64,000 bases of DNA, from NCBI RefSeq assembly GCF_004342905.1, contig NZ_SMAN01000003.1:1-64000 (forward strand), given 5' to 3'. Position numbers and translations under genes: made by a program. The stretch comes from Melghiribacillus thermohalophilus. Its GTDB lineage: Bacteria > Bacillota > Bacilli > Bacillales > Alkalibacillaceae. The stretch's first letter is position 1. The number at the start of each line of letters is the position of its first letter. Below, in pieces: positions 33,569 to 42,479 of the stretch. The notes beneath the pieces were generated by a model that saw nothing but the letters and a program-made list of their open reading frames with translations, searched no databases and had not been told where the DNA came from.

Positions 33569-33650
33569 TAAGAGGAGAACGTCCTGAAGGCAGGGGGATG
33601 AGCTGATCGGGAACCCTCTGGACGAGTCCGTGGAAAGCAAAGTAACAAGA
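33546..33650 (+). other. G+C-rich multi-hairpin block before the splB terminator
   Basis: In order it can form ATCCCCTG with CAGGGGGAT as an outer stem, AGGA-GAACG-TCCT inside, then CGGG-AA-CCC-type and GGAC-GA-GTCC hairpins, followed by GGAAAGCAAAG. This is more structured and G+C-rich than nearby intergenic DNA and is read through from splB. I do not match it to a known RNA family. It could be a 3' UTR element or sRNA. Confidence 0.3.
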
Positions 33651-33667
33651 CAAAGTATAATGAGAAA

Positions 33668-33724
33668 AAGGATCCGAACTCATTCATGTATCCATTGCAT
33701 TTTGTTCGGATCCTTCATTTTTTT
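33668..33724. terminator. Bidirectional terminator between splB and hisC
   Basis: AAGGATCCGAAC and GTTCGGATCCTT form a 12-base-pair stem with a 24-base loop, followed by CATTTTTTT on the plus strand and TTTCTC on the minus strand. Confidence 0.75.
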
Positions 33725-33752
33725 CAGTTTGGCCCCTGTCATCATTCTTTTT

Positions 33753-34808
33753 TTACAAAACGTTTTTTAATTGATTTAAAAAAATGTCCATTTCTTCATC
33801 GGTTCCTATACTGACTCTTAGATAATGGTTTATTCTGGGCCTGTCAAAGTAACGGACGTATATATTGTTTGCTTTTAATTGTTGATACAGTTGTCCTGCG
33901 TTAACTCCGGAGTGGGTTATAAAAATAAAATTAGCCTGTGAGTCAATCACGTTAAACCCGAGCTGTTTCAGTTCATCAGTGACTCGATTTCTCGTACGGA
34001 TAATCTTTGCACGAGTTTTTTGGAAGTAAGCTTCATCCTGAAAAGAAGCCCGGGCACCTGCGATAGCCAGTCTGTCAATCGTATAGGAATTAAACGAATT
34101 TTTGATCCTGTTTAGTCCTTCAATCAGATTGTTGCGTCCCAGGGCATAACCAACTCTAAGTCCTGCAAGTGAACGTGATTTCGACATCGTCTGAATGACG
34201 AGAAGCTGATCATAACGATCAAGCAGGTTTATTGCTGATTCTCCACCGAAATCAATATACGCTTCATCTACAATTACCACATTGTCGGGATTATGAATCA
34301 ATATTTGTTCAATGGCCTCAAGATTTAAATATTTTCCTGTGGGAGCATTCGGATTGGGGAAAATGACTCCCCCTTTTGCATGAAAAAATGGTTCAACAGG
34401 AATGGAAAAATCATCGGTAAGAGGTACGGTTCTGGCTTCAAGCTGAAACAAACGGGCATATACCGGGTAAAAACTATACGTAATATCGGGAAACATAACC
34501 GGTTTTCCCGGATCAAAAAAAGCCATAAAAGAAAAAGCCAGAACCTCATCTGACCCATTACCTACAAATACTTGATTTTTATTCACTCCGTAATAATCCC
34601 CGATGGTTTCTCGCAAATCATCCACTGACGGCGGCGGGTATAAGCGGAGTGAGTCATTCAGCTGCCGTGAAATGGCCTGTGTGACCTCTGGGGATGGAGG
34701 ATATGGATTTTCATTCGTATTCAATTTAATCACATCGGAAGTTGAAGGCTGCTCGCCCGGGACATATGGGTCGGTCTGTTTGACCAGTTGACTCCAGTAT
34801 TTGCTCAA
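33753..34808 (-). CDS. hisC: Histidinol-phosphate aminotransferase
   Basis: A 351-residue class I/II PLP enzyme making histidinol phosphate from imidazole-acetol phosphate and glutamate. VIKLNTNENPYPPSP opens the protein, VFVGNGSDEVLAF and VVIVDEAYIDFGGES follow, and TMSKSRSLAGLRVGYALG holds the Schiff-base Lys (near residue 215). RPRINHYLRVSIGTDEEMD closes it. Last gene of the his operon, two bases after hisIE. In B. subtilis hisC lies in the trp region, so its position here differs. Confidence 0.93.
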   Translation of the reverse strand: MSKYWSQLVKQTDPYVPGEQPSTSDVIKLNTNENPYPPSPEVTQAISRQLNDSLRLYPPPSVDDLRETIGDYYGVNKNQVFVGNGSDEVLAFSFMAFFDPGKPVMFPDITYSFYPVYARLFQLEARTVPLTDDFSIPVEPFFHAKGGVIFPNPNAPTGKYLNLEAIEQILIHNPDNVVIVDEAYIDFGGESAINLLDRYDQLLVIQTMSKSRSLAGLRVGYALGRNNLIEGLNRIKNSFNSYTIDRLAIAGARASFQDEAYFQKTRAKIIRTRNRVTDELKQLGFNVIDSQANFIFITHSGVNAGQLYQQLKANNIYVRYFDRPRINHYLRVSIGTDEEMDIFLNQLKNVL

Positions 34809-34810
34809 CG

Positions 34811-35473
34811 TTATTCCTCGCCTTCCGTTTTTGATGGCTTTTGATTACCTGCGTGTCTTTTGGATAGCTCTTTCTTTAAATCTTTCGGGCTCACTCCCTG
34901 TTCTACCATCAGCACCAGGGAATGATAAATTAAATCGGACAGTTCATAAGTCAGTTCGTTTTTATCATGATTTTTAGCTCCAATGATCACTTCACTGGTT
35001 TCCTCGCCTACTTTTTTCAGAATTTTATCAAGGCCTTCCCGGAATAAATAACTCGTATACGAACCTTCTTCGGGGTTTACCTTTCGGTTCAGCAAATATT
35101 GATATAAATCCGAAACAATATCGGGATTATAAGTTTCATAATCTTGATGAGTATATAGATTTCGGAAAAAACAGCTTCTCTCTCCTGTGTGACAGGCGAC
35201 TCCCTTTTGTTCTACCTGTATAAGGAGTGTATCCCTGTCACAGTCGTACTGAATTTGTTTCACATCCTGAATATGTCCGGATGTTTCCCCTTTGTTCCAC
35301 AGCTTTTGCCTGCTGCGGCTATAAAACCAGGTGGTTTTCGTCTCCAGGGTTTTGGTTAGGGATTCTTTATTCATATATCCGAGCATTAAAACCTTACCAG
35401 AATAAATATCCTGAATAATTGCCGGAATCAGTCCCTGTTCATCAAATGTCAATTCATTGATATCGAACGCCAT
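34811..35473 (-). CDS. hisI: Phosphoribosyl-AMP cyclohydrolase / phosphoribosyl-ATP pyrophosphatase (HisIE)
   Basis: A 220-residue bifunctional enzyme for steps 2 and 3. HisI half (1 to about 105): [43 protein letters not shown] and [12 protein letters not shown] with the metal Cys and Asp residues. HisE half (about 115 to 200): [33 protein letters not shown] and [13 protein letters not shown]. Its ATG overlaps the hisF stop by one base. Confidence 0.93.
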   Translation of the reverse strand: MAFDINELTFDEQGLIPAIIQDIYSGKVLMLGYMNKESLTKTLETKTTWFYSRSRQKLWNKGETSGHIQDVKQIQYDCDRDTLLIQVEQKGVACHTGERSCFFRNLYTHQDYETYNPDIVSDLYQYLLNRKVNPEEGSYTSYLFREGLDKILKKVGEETSEVIIGAKNHDKNELTYELSDLIYHSLVLMVEQGVSPKDLKKELSKRHAGNQKPSKTEGEE

Positions 35474-36234
35474 TATACCCGCCTCACTTCCACGCCATTA
35501 TCATACAAAAATTGTTTCAAGTCCTTGATCTGAATGTCTCCATAATGAAATACAGAAGCGGCCAGAGCAGCATCCGCTTTGCCATTCTTGAGCACTTCTA
35601 AAAAATGTTCTTTTTTGCCCGCTCCCCCGGAAGCAACAACCGGAATACGGACACGTTCCGAAATCGCTTTTGTAATATCAACGCTGTATCCGGTTTTCAC
35701 TCCATCCGTATCCATCGCATTCAGGACAATTTCACCGGCACCCAGTTGTTCCCCTTTTACGGCCCACTCTCCTGCATCCATTTCGGTATCGACCCGTCCC
35801 CCATTGATAAACACGTGCCAGCTCCCATCTTCTGTCTGCTTTGCATCAATGGACAGAACGACACACTGGCGGCCAAACTTTCTGGCGGCTTCCGTGATGA
35901 TCTCAGGATTCTTCACAGCTGCACTGTTGATGGAAACTTTGTCTGCACCAGCCTTTAATACTTTTCGAAAATCTTCAATTGTACGAATGCCCCCGCCGAC
36001 TGTAAAAGGTATATGTACTTCTTCAGCGGTTTTTTCGACGACATCCAGAAAAATATCCCGTTCTTCGTTAGAGGCTGTAATGTCATAAAAGACCAGTTCA
36101 TCGGCACCAAGCTCACTGTACCGTTTGGCCAGAACGACCGGATCATTGACATCCACGATATTTTTAAATTGTTGCCCCTTTACCACTCGTCCATTTCGTA
36201 CGTCGAGGCAGGGTATGATTCGTTTCGCCAGCAT
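35473..36234 (-). CDS. hisF: Imidazole glycerol phosphate synthase subunit HisF
   Basis: A 253-residue TIM barrel, the cyclase half of the HisHF enzyme. [16 protein letters not shown] holds the first catalytic Asp, [28 protein letters not shown] the first phosphate site, and [13 protein letters not shown] with [10 protein letters not shown] the second. It follows hisA by three bases. Confidence 0.95.
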   Translation of the reverse strand: MLAKRIIPCLDVRNGRVVKGQQFKNIVDVNDPVVLAKRYSELGADELVFYDITASNEERDIFLDVVEKTAEEVHIPFTVGGGIRTIEDFRKVLKAGADKVSINSAAVKNPEIITEAARKFGRQCVVLSIDAKQTEDGSWHVFINGGRVDTEMDAGEWAVKGEQLGAGEIVLNAMDTDGVKTGYSVDITKAISERVRIPVVASGGAGKKEHFLEVLKNGKADAALAASVFHYGDIQIKDLKQFLYDNGVEVRRV

Positions 36235-36237
36235 ATG

Positions 36238-36945
36238 CTACACTTCCTTCAACATTTCTTCCAGTTCTATGTTTCCGGTATACAGGGCCTTTCCGATAAT
36301 CGCTCCATATAAGTTATACTGTTTCAATGTCTGTATATCCTTTTTTGTGGTAATTCCTCCAGAAGCGATAACATCCATCTTTACAGCCTCATTGATCGCC
36401 TGTAGTTCCTGAAAATTTGGCCCCGACAGCATCCCATCTTTCGCGATATCCGTATAAATGATTGTTTTCAGGCCAAGGTCCTCCAGTTTTCTGGCAAAAT
36501 CAACAGCTCGTACATTACTTGTTTTCGTCCATCCATCCGTTGCCACAAAGCCATTTTTAGCATCTATGGATACGGCAAGTTTCCTTGAGAAACGTTGAAT
36601 AGCTTGTTTTAAAAAGTTTTCGTGTTGCAGGGCGCTTGTTCCAGTGATCACCCGCCGAACTCCCGCATCAAGATAGCTTTCGATTTGTTCGATGGAACGG
36701 ATCCCGCCTCCGACTTGAACAGGTATATTGACGGACTGAACAATCGATTGTATCACAGGTAAATTTTCAGCTTTCCCTGTTAAAGCCCCATCCAGATCGA
36801 CGAGATGCAAGTATTCGCCTCCCTTGCTAGCCCATTTTTTGGCCATTTCTGCCGGGTCCCCATACACCTCTTCTTGATCATATTGACCCTGCATAAGACG
36901 TACACATTTTCCATTTCGAATATCTATGGCTGGAAAAATAATCAT
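36238..36945 (-). CDS. hisA: ProFAR isomerase HisA
   Basis: A 235-residue TIM barrel performing the Amadori rearrangement of ProFAR to PRFAR. IIFPAIDIRNGKCVRLMQGQY holds the general-base Asp, QVGGGIRSIEQIESYLDAGVRRVITGTSAL the first phosphate site, and ASGGITTKKDIQTLKQYNLYGAIIGKALY the second. It overlaps hisH by four bases (ATGA). Confidence 0.95.
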   Translation of the reverse strand: MIIFPAIDIRNGKCVRLMQGQYDQEEVYGDPAEMAKKWASKGGEYLHLVDLDGALTGKAENLPVIQSIVQSVNIPVQVGGGIRSIEQIESYLDAGVRRVITGTSALQHENFLKQAIQRFSRKLAVSIDAKNGFVATDGWTKTSNVRAVDFARKLEDLGLKTIIYTDIAKDGMLSGPNFQELQAINEAVKMDVIASGGITTKKDIQTLKQYNLYGAIIGKALYTGNIELEEMLKEV

Positions 36946-37553
36946 GGGATCAACTCCACAAAGTTTTTCAGTAATTTCATGCCGGTTTCACTGCTTTTTT
37001 CCGGGTGGAACTGCATGCCGATGACATGTTCTTTTCTCGATGCGGAAGAAAAAGGGATTCCGTATTTTGTGAAAAACAGGGTCTCGTCCTCTTGTTTCGG
37101 TTTGACAAAATAGGAATGGACAAAGTATACATACTCTTCATCGCCAATGTTTTTCATCATCGGATCCGACCGATTTGGATTTTTGATCAATTGATTCCAC
37201 CCCATATGTGGCACTTTGAGATCGTGGGCAAATGGAACCACTTCCCCTTTAAGTATTCCTAATCCATCCCATTCTCCGTCTTCAAAACTTTTTTCGTACA
37301 GCAGCTGGTAGCCCAGGCAAATTCCGAGAAGAGGCTTTCCTTTATCGGCGTGTTCTTTAATCGGTTCTACGAGATTGAGCCTGCTCAGGGTATCCATAGC
37401 GTCCTTAAAGGCACCTACTCCAGGCAAAATAAGTGCCCTGCTTTGTTTCAATGTATCTGGGTCTGAACGGATCTCTGCCTGAACACCGAGTCTTCCGAAA
37501 GCATGTTTGACATTTTTCAAATTGCCCGCACCGTAATCAATAATCGTAATCAT
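36942..37553 (-). CDS. hisH: Imidazole glycerol phosphate synthase glutaminase subunit HisH
   Basis: A 203-residue class I glutaminase that feeds ammonia to HisF. DYGAGNLKNVKHAFGRLG opens the protein. LLGICLGYQLLYEKS carries the nucleophilic Cys near residue 80, and MQFHPEKSSETG the His-x-Glu pair near residue 184. GTG or ATG choice is not in doubt; ATG 37553 follows AGAGGAG. Confidence 0.94.
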   Translation of the reverse strand: MITIIDYGAGNLKNVKHAFGRLGVQAEIRSDPDTLKQSRALILPGVGAFKDAMDTLSRLNLVEPIKEHADKGKPLLGICLGYQLLYEKSFEDGEWDGLGILKGEVVPFAHDLKVPHMGWNQLIKNPNRSDPMMKNIGDEEYVYFVHSYFVKPKQEDETLFFTKYGIPFSSASRKEHVIGMQFHPEKSSETGMKLLKNFVELIP

Positions 37554-37589
37554 CCGTTTCTCCTCTTTCCATCAAATGTAATGCACTCC

Positions 37590-38174
37590 TTACAGCATTC
37601 CTTTGGTAGAAGGAACACCTTTTCGGTCTCCGTCTATTTTGCTTGCTTGAGAAAGTGCCCTGCCAAACCCTTTAAAAATGGATTCAATCATATGGTGTCC
37701 ATTTGTCCCATATTGCACATTAATATGCAACGTAATCATCGAATGATTGACAAAGGCACGGAAAAATTCCTCCACCAGCTGGGTATCAAACTTCCCAACT
37801 TTTTCCACAGGGATGTCCGCATTAAAATGCAGAAAGGGCCTGCCGCTGATATCGACGGATACCACGGAAAGGGACTCATCCATCGGTGTAAAGGCAGTTG
37901 CATATCTTCTGATCCCTTCTTTTGTTCCAATGGCCTTCCGAAATGCCTGTCCCAGCACTATTCCTGTATCTTCCACGGTATGGTGATCATCGACATAAAG
38001 ATCACCATCACACGTGACGGTTAGGCCAAACCGTCCATGGCTGGCGAACAGGGTCAGCATATGGTCAAAAAATCCAATTCCTGTATCTATTTTGGGCTGC
38101 CTGTCTTCTTCCAGGTTGAATGTTACTTCAATGTTTGTTTCTGTGGTCTGCCTGCTAATATCCGCTTTTCGCAT
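37590..38174 (-). CDS. hisB: Imidazoleglycerol-phosphate dehydratase
   Basis: A 194-residue Mn enzyme. The two half-domain motifs are GIGFFDHMLTLFASHGRFGL with DDHHTVEDTGIVLGQAF, and DISGRPFL with EEFFRAFVNHSMITLHINVQYGTNGHHMIESIFKGFGRAL. It lacks the phosphatase domain of the E. coli enzyme, so a separate phosphatase (HisJ, 41612..42397) is needed. The second ATG of an ATGATG pair (38174) gives better spacing from AAGGGGG and the family start MRKA. Confidence 0.94.
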   Translation of the reverse strand: MRKADISRQTTETNIEVTFNLEEDRQPKIDTGIGFFDHMLTLFASHGRFGLTVTCDGDLYVDDHHTVEDTGIVLGQAFRKAIGTKEGIRRYATAFTPMDESLSVVSVDISGRPFLHFNADIPVEKVGKFDTQLVEEFFRAFVNHSMITLHINVQYGTNGHHMIESIFKGFGRALSQASKIDGDRKGVPSTKGML

Positions 38175-38215
38175 CATTTTTCCCCCTTCGTTGATCTTAA
38201 CCTTTGTGCCCGTTT

Positions 38216-39502
38216 TTAATCGTCAAAGCGAATATGGATGGCATTCTCATGGGCGGTCAATCCTTCCATTCTCGCTAGTGCCGTAATTTCTCCCTTTGCC
38301 TGATATAGTTGTTCTCTGCTGTAATGAATGACACTCGTTTTCTTGAGAAAATCATAGACACCAAGGGGAGATGAAAATCTGGCTGTTCCACTGGTCGGCA
38401 GGGTGTGATTGGGTCCTGCAAAATAATCGCCAAGGGGTTCAGGGGAGTATTCTCCAAGAAACACCGCTCCAGCATGCCGGACTTTTGCCAGATGGAGTGT
38501 TGGCTCAGAAATCATCAGTTCCAGGTGTTCAGGAGCGATTTGATTGGCGATTTGAAAGGCCGATTCCAGATGATCAACGATAAAAATTTTCCCATGGTTT
38601 TGCATGGATGCGGCAGCAATTTCTTTGCGTTCAAGCTGATCAAGCTGATGGATTACTTCCTGCTGAACTTCCTCTGCCAGTGGCAGCGAGTCTGTGATCA
38701 ATATCGCACTTGCCTCTTCATCGTGTTCTGCCTGTGAGAGAAGGTCAGCAGCGATGTATTTCGCATTCGCCCCGCTCTCAGCAATGATACAAATTTCACT
38801 CGGACCGGCTACCATGTCAATATCCACATGGCCAAAAACCATCCGCTTAGCCCGAGCAACAAAAATATTTCCCGGCCCAACAATTTTGTCGACCGCGTTG
38901 ATTGTCTCCGTACCAAAGGCCAGAGCACCAATGGCCTGAGCCCCGCCTGCTTTCAGAATTTCATCTACACCTGCAATTTGTGCAGCAGCCAGTGTATAGG
39001 GGCTAACGCTTCCTGACTGATCCGGAGGAGTAACCATGACAACATATTTTACGCCAGCCACTTTGGCCGGGATGGCATTCATTAAAACGGATGAAGGGTA
39101 GACCGCTTTTCCGCCGGGAATGTATAGACCAGCCCGTTCGATCGGCCTGATTAGCTGGCCGAGGATCATCCCTTGAGTCCCATCATCCAGCCAGGTCTTC
39201 TCTAACTGTTTCTCATGAAAACGTCTGATATTATCAGCTGCTTTTTGTAAAACCGCCTTTTCCTGTTCAGAAACCTGCCGGAGCGCTTCTTCGATTTCAC
39301 TTTCAGAAACCTTAATCGAGGAAAGAGTCACTCCATCAAACTGTTTCGTATAATTGAACAATGCCTGGTCTCCATTTTGCCTTACATCATTGATGATTTT
39401 CTGCACGGCCAGGTCGATATCTTCATAAGGATCATAATCCCTTTTAACATGTGCCGATACGATCTGATCCATTCGTTTGTCATCAACTCTGATAAGCTTC
39501 AT
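38216..39502 (-). CDS. hisD: Histidinol dehydrogenase
   Basis: A 428-residue zinc enzyme for the last two oxidations. [79 protein letters not shown] (zinc His) and [33 protein letters not shown] are all family signatures. The frame extends upstream inside hisG, but ATG 39502 with GAAGAGG close before it fits; it overlaps the 3' end of hisG by about 20 bases. Confidence 0.94.
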   Translation of the reverse strand: MKLIRVDDKRMDQIVSAHVKRDYDPYEDIDLAVQKIINDVRQNGDQALFNYTKQFDGVTLSSIKVSESEIEEALRQVSEQEKAVLQKAADNIRRFHEKQLEKTWLDDGTQGMILGQLIRPIERAGLYIPGGKAVYPSSVLMNAIPAKVAGVKYVVMVTPPDQSGSVSPYTLAAAQIAGVDEILKAGGAQAIGALAFGTETINAVDKIVGPGNIFVARAKRMVFGHVDIDMVAGPSEICIIAESGANAKYIAADLLSQAEHDEEASAILITDSLPLAEEVQQEVIHQLDQLERKEIAAASMQNHGKIFIVDHLESAFQIANQIAPEHLELMISEPTLHLAKVRHAGAVFLGEYSPEPLGDYFAGPNHTLPTSGTARFSSPLGVYDFLKKTSVIHYSREQLYQAKGEITALARMEGLTAHENAIHIRFDD

Positions 39503-40148
39503 CATGATCCTCTTCCCCCTTTGTTGCCAGCACATGTTTCATATCCTCAACGAGCCGGTGAATTCGATGGGATTTCGTTTTAAAACTGGCTTTATTGACA
39601 ATGAGTCTGGCACTGATATCTGTTATATCCTCAATGACTCTCAATCCATTTTCTTTCAGGGTGCGTCCGGTTTCCACGATATCAACAATGACGTCCGATA
39701 GTCCCATTAAAGGTGCCAGTTCAACCGATCCACTCAAGTAGATTGTATCGACGGCAATTCCTTTTTTATAAAAATAATCCTTCGCCACTTTTGGATATTT
39801 TGACGCAACCGTCAATTTATGATAGGAGGTAGATTGAATCTGGTTCAATCCTGCTACCGAAAACTTGCACTTTCCGAATCCGAGATCCATAATTTCATAG
39901 ACATCGGCTTCTTTTTCAAGCAAGGTGTCTTTTCCGACAATCCCCATATCAGCTGCGCCCTTTTCCACATAGGTGGGGACATCATTGGCTTTAACAAGAA
40001 CGACTTTCAACTTCTGAACCGGTTCTTCGAAAATTAATTTTCTGCTATTTTCACTCCACCCGTTAAACTGAATGCCAATCTCACGTAAGAGATCCATGGT
40101 CTCACTGGCTAAACGTCCTTTTGCTAATGCTATATTCATATAATCCAT
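39483..40148 (-). CDS. hisG: ATP phosphoribosyltransferase, short form
   Basis: A 221-residue catalytic subunit for the first step. NIALAKGRLASETMDLLREIG at the start, GAADMGIVGKDTLLE, and VDTIYLSGSVELAPLMGLSDVIVDIVETGRTLKENGL hold the PRPP-binding motif. The ACT-like regulatory domain of long HisG is missing, so it needs HisZ, encoded 12 bases upstream. ATG 40148 follows AGGAGGCCATAGG. Confidence 0.94.
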   Translation of the reverse strand: MDYMNIALAKGRLASETMDLLREIGIQFNGWSENSRKLIFEEPVQKLKVVLVKANDVPTYVEKGAADMGIVGKDTLLEKEADVYEIMDLGFGKCKFSVAGLNQIQSTSYHKLTVASKYPKVAKDYFYKKGIAVDTIYLSGSVELAPLMGLSDVIVDIVETGRTLKENGLRVIEDITDISARLIVNKASFKTKSHRIHRLVEDMKHVLATKGEEDHDEAYQS

Positions 40149-40159
40149 CCTATGGCCTC

Positions 40160-41431
40160 CTATTTCTGCAGAACATCTTGCAGGAAGGATTCAACATCTT
40201 TAAAGGTCTTGTGTGTCCGATCTGGCTGAACCAGGTGCAGCTTTTCATCCAGAACAGCCAGCTCATAAAGAATATTCCGACCTTCTCTGTTGGCGATGTG
40301 ATCTTCGTATCGATCATTTTCTAAAAACTCAGTTTCAACGACTAACCCCTGTTCCCTGAGCAGACTTGCAATTTTCATCCCATTTTTAATATTCCGCTCA
40401 TGAAACATAATGCAGAAATCCGTTCCATGAATTGGTGCGTTTTGACTATTTCGCTGGGCATCCAGCAAGGCATCGATATAAATGGCAAATCCGGTAGCCG
40501 GGAGATCCCTTCCGAATTGTCGCGCCAAATGATCATATCGTCCTCCAACCACAACAGGTTTTCCATATCCCTGAACATACCCCTGAAAGATGATGCCGGT
40601 ATAATAATTCAAATGATTGATTAATCCGAGATCAATGGAAAGATATTTTTCATATCCAAGTTCAACCAGCATCCGGGACAGATTTTTCAATTTATCCAGT
40701 TCCTGTTTCATCTCGTCGTTGATTAGAAGCTCCTCTGCTTTGGAGAACACTTCTTCGGGCTGCCCGTAAAGCTTTGGAAACTTAAGGATGATTTCTTTAA
40801 ACCTGTTTTCTATATTTAATTGACTTAATCTCTTTTCCAGTTCAAAGAAATTTTTATGTTCGATCAACTTCTGTATTTCATTGGTAGCCTGTCTGGAAAT
40901 TTGAATATGTTTCATAAATTCTTTGAAAAATTTTGCCTGGCCCATATCCAGGGTAATATCCTCTAAATCCGCCCTTTTTAATGTTTCCACCGCCAGTGTG
41001 ATGACCTCCAGATCAGCTTCAAGACCCTCTTTTCCAAAAAATTCAACGCCAGACTGGGTAAATTCACGGCTCTGGGGACTCTGAAAACTGTCATTCATGC
41101 GAAAAACGTTTGTGGTATAAGAGAATTTATAATAAGGTTGATGTCCATTATTTTGAGCTGCAATCCGAGCAATCGGAATCGTAGCATCCGGCCGCAAAAC
41201 AAGAATTTTTCCGTTCTGGTCAATGAGTTTGATCATTTGATCCACATCTATGGTACCTTCGATTTCGGAAAATAAGTCATAATACTCAAAGCTTGGCGTT
41301 TCAACCGGATGATAGCCGTACCGCCTAAACAGTTCATTGATCACATAAATTTTATTTTCTTTTAATTCAAGTTCATTGGCCTGGAGATTTGCTGCTCCCT
41401 CCGGAACATGGTAGGCTTTATTCATCAACAT
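40160..41431 (-). CDS. hisZ: ATP phosphoribosyltransferase regulatory subunit HisZ
   Basis: A 423-residue HisRS-like protein that forms an octamer with short HisG and gives histidine feedback. Class II synthetase motifs remain (RRYGYHPVETPSFEYYDLF, VLRPDATIPIARIAA, FSYTTNVFR, REFTQSGVEFFGKEG and VVVGGRYDHLARQFGRDLPATGFAIYID), but the tRNA-binding C-terminal domain is shortened. ATG 41431 has the best distance to AAAGGG in a row of possible starts. First gene of the his operon. Confidence 0.92.
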   Translation of the reverse strand: MLMNKAYHVPEGAANLQANELELKENKIYVINELFRRYGYHPVETPSFEYYDLFSEIEGTIDVDQMIKLIDQNGKILVLRPDATIPIARIAAQNNGHQPYYKFSYTTNVFRMNDSFQSPQSREFTQSGVEFFGKEGLEADLEVITLAVETLKRADLEDITLDMGQAKFFKEFMKHIQISRQATNEIQKLIEHKNFFELEKRLSQLNIENRFKEIILKFPKLYGQPEEVFSKAEELLINDEMKQELDKLKNLSRMLVELGYEKYLSIDLGLINHLNYYTGIIFQGYVQGYGKPVVVGGRYDHLARQFGRDLPATGFAIYIDALLDAQRNSQNAPIHGTDFCIMFHERNIKNGMKIASLLREQGLVVETEFLENDRYEDHIANREGRNILYELAVLDEKLHLVQPDRTHKTFKDVESFLQDVLQK

Positions 41432-41454
41432 CATCAGCCCTTTATCGCATCTTT

Positions 41455-41493
41455 ATTATATTATCAATTTATCAATTTATCACTTTATCAAGA
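41455..41493 (-). promoter_or_regulatory. his operon promoter overlapping four 8-base tandem repeats
   Basis: On the minus strand GTGATA (41478..41483) and TATAAT (41455..41460) are 17 bases apart, 24 bases before the hisZ start, giving a very short leader. The spacer and -35 lie inside four tandem octamers (TATCAATT, TATCAATT, TATCACTT, TATCAAGA on the plus strand, 41462..41493). No T-box leader is present. Confidence 0.5.
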
Positions 41494-41611
41494 TGAAGTT
41501 ATAGTGTATTGTATATTAGGTAAGGGAAAAAAGTCAACTGGTTTCTTTATTTTTATGTTTAAGGCCAGGAACGAGTTGAAGTATGGAACCAGCTGGAAAG
41601 GAGATTTTCTC

Positions 41612-42397
41612 ATGTTTGATTACCATGTACACAGTCATTTTTCTGCAGATTGTGATATCCAAATGGAAAAAATGATCCAGAATGCGTTAAAAAAAGGGAT
41701 TATGGAGATATGTTTTACGGATCATATTGATTTTGACTATCCGGACCCTGATTTTATTTTCGAATTTGACCTTCAAACATATGATCAGCACATCCATCAG
41801 ATGAGGGAGCATTATGGGCAGGAAATTGCGATCAAAAAAGGAGTTGAAATCGGGATCCAGCCCCATTTAATCGATCGCTATAACGAAGTCTTAAACGAGG
41901 AATCCTTTGATTTCATCATTTGTTCGATGCATTCAACCGCAGGCTACGATCTTCATTCCGGGAAATTTTTTGAAGGGAAGACCCTGAATGAAGCCTATGA
42001 AACCTATTACACGGAACTATATTACTGTATAAAGTCGTTTAAAAATTATTCGGTCCTCGGTCATCTCGATCTAGTCAAACGGTATCGGTATGATCAGAAT
42101 GTTCATCATTTTCTTGAAGTGATTGAAGAAATTTTAAAAACCGTGATCACAGATGGAAAGGGAATTGAGGTCAATACGTCAGGCTACAGAAGCGGTCTGG
42201 AAAGCGGAATGCCTGACATGGACATCCTCAGACTATATAAAGATCTGAATGGAGAAATCATCACAATCGGTTCCGATTCTCATACCCCGGATACCCTCGG
42301 CTATGGGTACCAGAAAACAGTAGAACAGTTAAAAGACATTGGCTTTACGTACATCACCACCTATGAGAAGCAAAAACCAATCTTTCATAAACTATAA
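41612..42397 (+). CDS. hisJ: Histidinol-phosphatase, PHP family
   Basis: A 261-residue PHP metal phosphatase. DYHVHSHFSADC opens the protein with the first metal ligands. CFTDHIDFDYP, KKGVEIGIQP, DFIICSMHST, VLGHLDLVKRY, GIEVNTSGYR and ITIGSDSHTPDTLGYGY follow, all in HisJ/HisK (YtvP) order. It supplies the phosphatase step that monofunctional HisB lacks, and is divergent from the his operon. ATG 41612 follows GGAAAGGAGATTTTCTC. Confidence 0.92.
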   Translation: MFDYHVHSHFSADCDIQMEKMIQNALKKGIMEICFTDHIDFDYPDPDFIFEFDLQTYDQHIHQMREHYGQEIAIKKGVEIGIQPHLIDRYNEVLNEESFDFIICSMHSTAGYDLHSGKFFEGKTLNEAYETYYTELYYCIKSFKNYSVLGHLDLVKRYRYDQNVHHFLEVIEEILKTVITDGKGIEVNTSGYRSGLESGMPDMDILRLYKDLNGEIITIGSDSHTPDTLGYGYQKTVEQLKDIGFTYITTYEKQKPIFHKL

Positions 42398-42431
42398 ATC
42401 GAGTGATGCTACCCAAACGGGACTGAAAAAA

Positions 42432-42472
42432 ACGCGTGATTCCTGTTCATGACGGATCAGGATATCACGCGC
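42432..42472. terminator. Bidirectional terminator between hisJ and dynA
   Basis: ACGCGTGATTCCTG pairs with CAGGATATCACGCG; the plus side then reads CCTGTTATTT and the minus side TTTTTT. Confidence 0.65.
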
Positions 42473-42479
42473 CTGTTAT

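Noticed and set aside
33600-33645. Hammerhead ribozyme (CTGGACGAGTCCGTGGAAAG)
   Set aside because: The core CUGANGA is interrupted by an extra G, the second strand of stem II is missing before GAAA, and no matching stems I or III with a cleavage site are visible.
33435-33683. Minus-strand 82-codon ORF between splB and hisC
   Set aside because: No ribosome binding site, and its frame crosses the bidirectional terminator.
41432-41611. T-box or leader-peptide attenuator before the his operon
   Set aside because: No T-box sequence, His-rich leader peptide or terminator is present; the promoter is only about 24 bases before the start.
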